Translations under genes and position numbers: made by a program | Part shown: positions 61,341 through 64,000 of the stretch, in pieces | How positions within the stretch are numbered: position 1 is the stretch's first letter | Layout of the letters: every line of letters begins with the position of its first letter | Notes under the pieces: model-generated | Told to the model about the DNA's origin: nothing | Seen by the model: the letters and a program-made list of their open reading frames with translations, nothing else | Databases searched by the model: none | Assembly (NCBI GenBank): GCA_905183005.1 | Contig: CAJJDO010000046.1 | Coordinates: 129,946 to 193,945 of the forward strand | DNA: 64,000 nt | Origin: Paramecium pentaurelia | Taxonomy: Eukaryota > Ciliophora > Oligohymenophorea > Peniculida > Parameciidae | Reading direction: 5' to 3'

Positions 61341-62063
61341 TCAACAACACCAAATCCAAAGACTCATATAAGCAAGTACAAATAATTCTACTAGTATAAA
61401 AATTATTAATCCAAAATTTGAAGATTTGGCAATCAAATTAACTAATTTATTATTTGTATACATCATCTTCTTATTTGTCTTTTCAACATCTATGTTTAAT
61501 TAATCTAATTATTTATTTTATTCATCTATTGTAAGGTTAATTTGTTTTCCTTTTTATTTTAATTGATCTGCCTATTCAATTTATAAACAATCATACCTAA
61601 TCATTGGTTCTATCCAATAATTAATCTTATTAAACTTATAAATCTTTTTAGTTTTTATGTAGCTCTTAATTATTCATAGCAGCTAGTTTAGAATCATCTC
61701 TTTTTAAATTTTACATGGCCACTTCTTATTTAGTATCTTAAACAGCTTTATTAAATTATTCCTTAATCAAATCTCTCTGATTTTTCAATTCTTAAATATC
61801 ATTTTTTCTTTTTTCATTTTCTTTCTCCATTTAATTGTTTTCTTGAAATTTCAAAACATCAACTATTAACACCAATTCACGATCTATTAATTTATTTCTA
61901 AATCTATTATACCTAAATTTGCTAATTATCCTCTAATTTCTCCTTCAATCATAGTTATTTACTATCCTGACTTCTATTTTTATTCCCTTCTATTCATATC
62001 TGATTTGATTGAAACAATAAGTTTCTGAATTCTTTCTAAATCATTTTTGAATTGGTCATTCAT
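61341..62063 (-). CDS. Tail-anchored SNARE-like protein (Qb/Qc type)
   Basis: Starts MNDQFKNDLERIQKLIVSIK. A 29-nt intron near 61887-61915 joins a long helical N-terminal part. A SNARE-like heptad region follows: LLDRTNDQV, QIEQADQLKQKGKQINLTID, EQNKQLDQLNIDVEKTN and NNKLVNLIAKSSN. It ends in a C-terminal TM anchor GLIIFILVELFVLAYMSLWI and a short CC tail before TGA. The spacing of TND.V...EQAD.L...G fits the Vti1/NPSN kind of Qb SNAREs; the exact class is not certain. It works in vesicle fusion. Confidence 0.62.
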
Positions 62064-62336
62064 TATAATTATATATTTTATCAAGAAAATAAAATATCTA
62101 AATGGTTAAATAGTTAAAAGAATTTTATTAAAAATTCAAATATTATGAAATATATACTACAAATATAATAGTTATTGTAGTATTATGTAAAATAGATACT
62201 TTTCAATAATACATAAAAACTTTGAGTATAAAAAATAAAGTTTTATTTTAAATGAAGTTAATGATCTATATGAATTTTTATAAATAAATAGTAAATATAT
62301 AGATATATTAAATGGATAGTTGTTTTTCAACTATGA

Positions 62337-63002
62337 TATTTTTATTATTCTATAACACAGGCATGTTATTTTATTCTTTATTAAGATTCAACTAAATAAA
62401 AATGTAATTCTTCAATATTCTACTCTTGTTGATTTTTAATATTGAATATATCAATTTTATTTTTAGGAACTGTTGCTAATTCAGTAACAATAGATTATCT
62501 TGTCTATTGATTTTTTCCATCCATTTATTGAAGCAAATCTCCTAAAAAATTCATGCGATTCATTCTTTCAATCTTTTCGATGCTTTAATTTATTCAATGT
62601 TTACTTAGATTACAATTAATTTTAGCTTGATTATTATGTTTAAGTTTTAATAATATCCTAAGGATGATAATTCTTAACTCGAAAGGATGGACTCTTTGTT
62701 AATTAAGTTGAGACAAATTATTATTACTAGTTCTAAATTGAGTTGAGATAAATAGTACCTTGATTAGTTGGCCAACATATGGTTGAATCTAAGATTCAAA
62801 AGATATCTGATCATACTTCATAAAATTGCAATTTTCCTTGATTTGGTGTTTGATTATTACTCTGTTGGGTTGAACATCTATAATGAGTTGCTGAATTCAA
62901 TCTTGATCCTTGTTAACTCTTGGCTCTATTTTAATCAACTACAATTTATCTTCTATTGTTTTTATTTGAGTATGGAATGTGACGGATAGCACAAATGTTC
63001 AT
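62337..63002 (-). CDS. Unknown disordered/coiled protein, tandem paralog 2
   Basis: Starts MNICAIRHIPYSNKNNRRQ. With introns near 62786-62813, 62687-62714 and 62588-62609 it follows the plan of its upstream neighbour: basic head, STQLTKSPSFRVKNYHPQD, a short helix RMNRMNFLGDLLQQMDG, then VPKNKIDIFN and NIEELHFYLVESQQRI. It ends CVIEQQKYHS at TGA. The SPSFR motif looks like a phosphosite or docking motif. Function unknown. Confidence 0.6.
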
Positions 63003-63033
63003 TTTAATTGATTTATATATAAGTAGATGAAAT

Positions 63034-63718
63034 TCATTTTTTTAACTTCTTTTCAATATTCTCTAACCATTTTTTGTATTTCTATTGCATTTCTACTTAA
63101 AAAAAATGAACTTCTTCCAAATTCGCATCTTTATTGTCTTCTAATATTGTTTAATCAAGATTATATTTTGGAACAGAAGTTGTTTAACTAGATGAGGAAG
63201 GAGTAGCCACTATTTTCTTTATTGGTTATTTTTATCTAACTTACTATTATTCATCATCAGTCCCAAGTTGATATTAAAGTAATTCCATCGCACTCACCCT
63301 CTATTTGAAAGCCTGCCTTAAAATTCATATAATATATACTTACAGAACTTTAAAAATTGGTTTGTCTTCTTATATCATCTCTGGCTCCTGGAGTTATATG
63401 ACGATAATTCTTCATTCTAAATGAAGGACTCTTTCGCAACTGTGTTGAATTCATTGATGAATCTGTTGGTTTCGACTATTCATCATCGTTAATTACAATA
63501 CCTTATCCTCAAATAAATCTAAATTGCATCTCTCAAAATTAGTGGGTGTATGCTAAATCTAAAGAAAAACCTACTTTATAAGAAGGAGTGATTTATGATG
63601 AATTGAGATCAGAATCTAACCTTCTCTTTGGTTAAATTTTGGGTCCTACACTCCCATTTCTTAATTGTACACGATTTATCTAACAATATGGGTTCATCTT
63701 AGTTAATCCTGCACTCAT
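63034..63718 (-). CDS. Unknown disordered/coiled protein, tandem paralog 1
   Basis: Starts MSAGLTKMNPYCQINRVQ. Introns near 63543-63564 (22 nt) and 63490-63515 (26 nt) join HTPTNFERCNLDLFEDK to SSMNSTQLRKSPSFRMKNYR. A third leads into a helix RVSAMELLQYQLGTDDEQQQ, the linker VPKYNLDQTI and NLEEVHFFQVEMQQKY. It ends IEKKLKK at TGA, 31 bp before the start of paralog 2. The motif order is the same in both genes. No named family recognised. Confidence 0.62.
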
Positions 63719-64000
63719 TTGTATAAATATATATATTAATTATATAATTTTTATTGTCAGATAATTTGAATATCTATCTTACAACAAGATCTAAAATTGT
63801 TATGTGATTACAAAATAATCTAATTCAGTAAATAATACTCATCATATATTCTATATCAACTATATATTCTAAAATTTACTTAAAAGTCTTAGAAATTCAC
63901 TATAAAACTATAAATATTCTACTTCTAAATATACAAATACGATAATGATCTAAATAGTGTTAAAAATTCTATAAATCCATAATTTCTTGATTTTCTAATC

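Overview
The window is macronuclear-type DNA of a ciliate, most likely a Paramecium. Three signs agree. Real proteins read through TAA and TAG as glutamine and end only at TGA. Nearly every multi-exon gene is restored by deleting introns of about 20-33 nt that run GTA...TAG (or GT...AG). Genes are packed on both strands, often with gaps of 10-60 bp and a very A+T-rich background. ORFs called with the standard code are therefore mostly fragments or shadows. CDS spans below run from the inferred ATG to the TGA and include introns. I derived the exon joins by eye.

Layout. 1-9.2 kb: the 3' part of a vWA protein, a TPR protein, an EGF-TM-RING protein, hybrid histidine kinase 1 and an EF-hand protein. 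9.2-15.8 kb: NAP1-type histone chaperone, a coiled-coil protein, a decayed TVP23 copy, secreted glutaminyl cyclase, tRNA-Met(CAU) and complex I NDUFA9. 15.8-24.2 kb: hybrid histidine kinase 2, a small UBA-like protein, a cAR-type seven-TM receptor followed 51 bp later by a cyclic-nucleotide phosphodiesterase, and a tandem pair of unknown paralogs. 24.9-34.3 kb: a Myb/SANT factor, a small coiled-coil protein, a Fizzy (Cdc20/Cdh1) APC/C activator, a ~1,450-residue protein that may be a Nup155-type nucleoporin, and a PH-like/pseudokinase protein. 34.8-40.4 kb: two unknown genes, V-ATPase subunit A and a coiled-coil protein. 40.8-50.5 kb: three Q-rich multi-TM proteins of one family (Bax-inhibitor/TMBIM-like layout) interrupted by hybrid histidine kinase 3. 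50.3-64 kb: a Kelch-PPP phosphatase (PPKL) with altered metal-site motifs, an LRR-like protein, a CCCH zinc-finger/Q-N-repeat/propeller protein, a coiled-coil WD40 protein, a coiled-coil gene, a tail-anchored SNARE and a second tandem pair of unknown paralogs.

The signalling content is notable: three histidine kinases, a receptor/phosphodiesterase pair, a pseudokinase and an odd phosphatase. The most unusual items are the 24-bp minisatellite inside the CCCH gene, whose striking long ORFs are shadows of a prion-like Q/N frame; the PPKL with substituted catalytic residues; the pseudokinase lacking three catalytic hallmarks; and the TVP23 pseudogene. No CRISPR array, transposon or telomere was seen.
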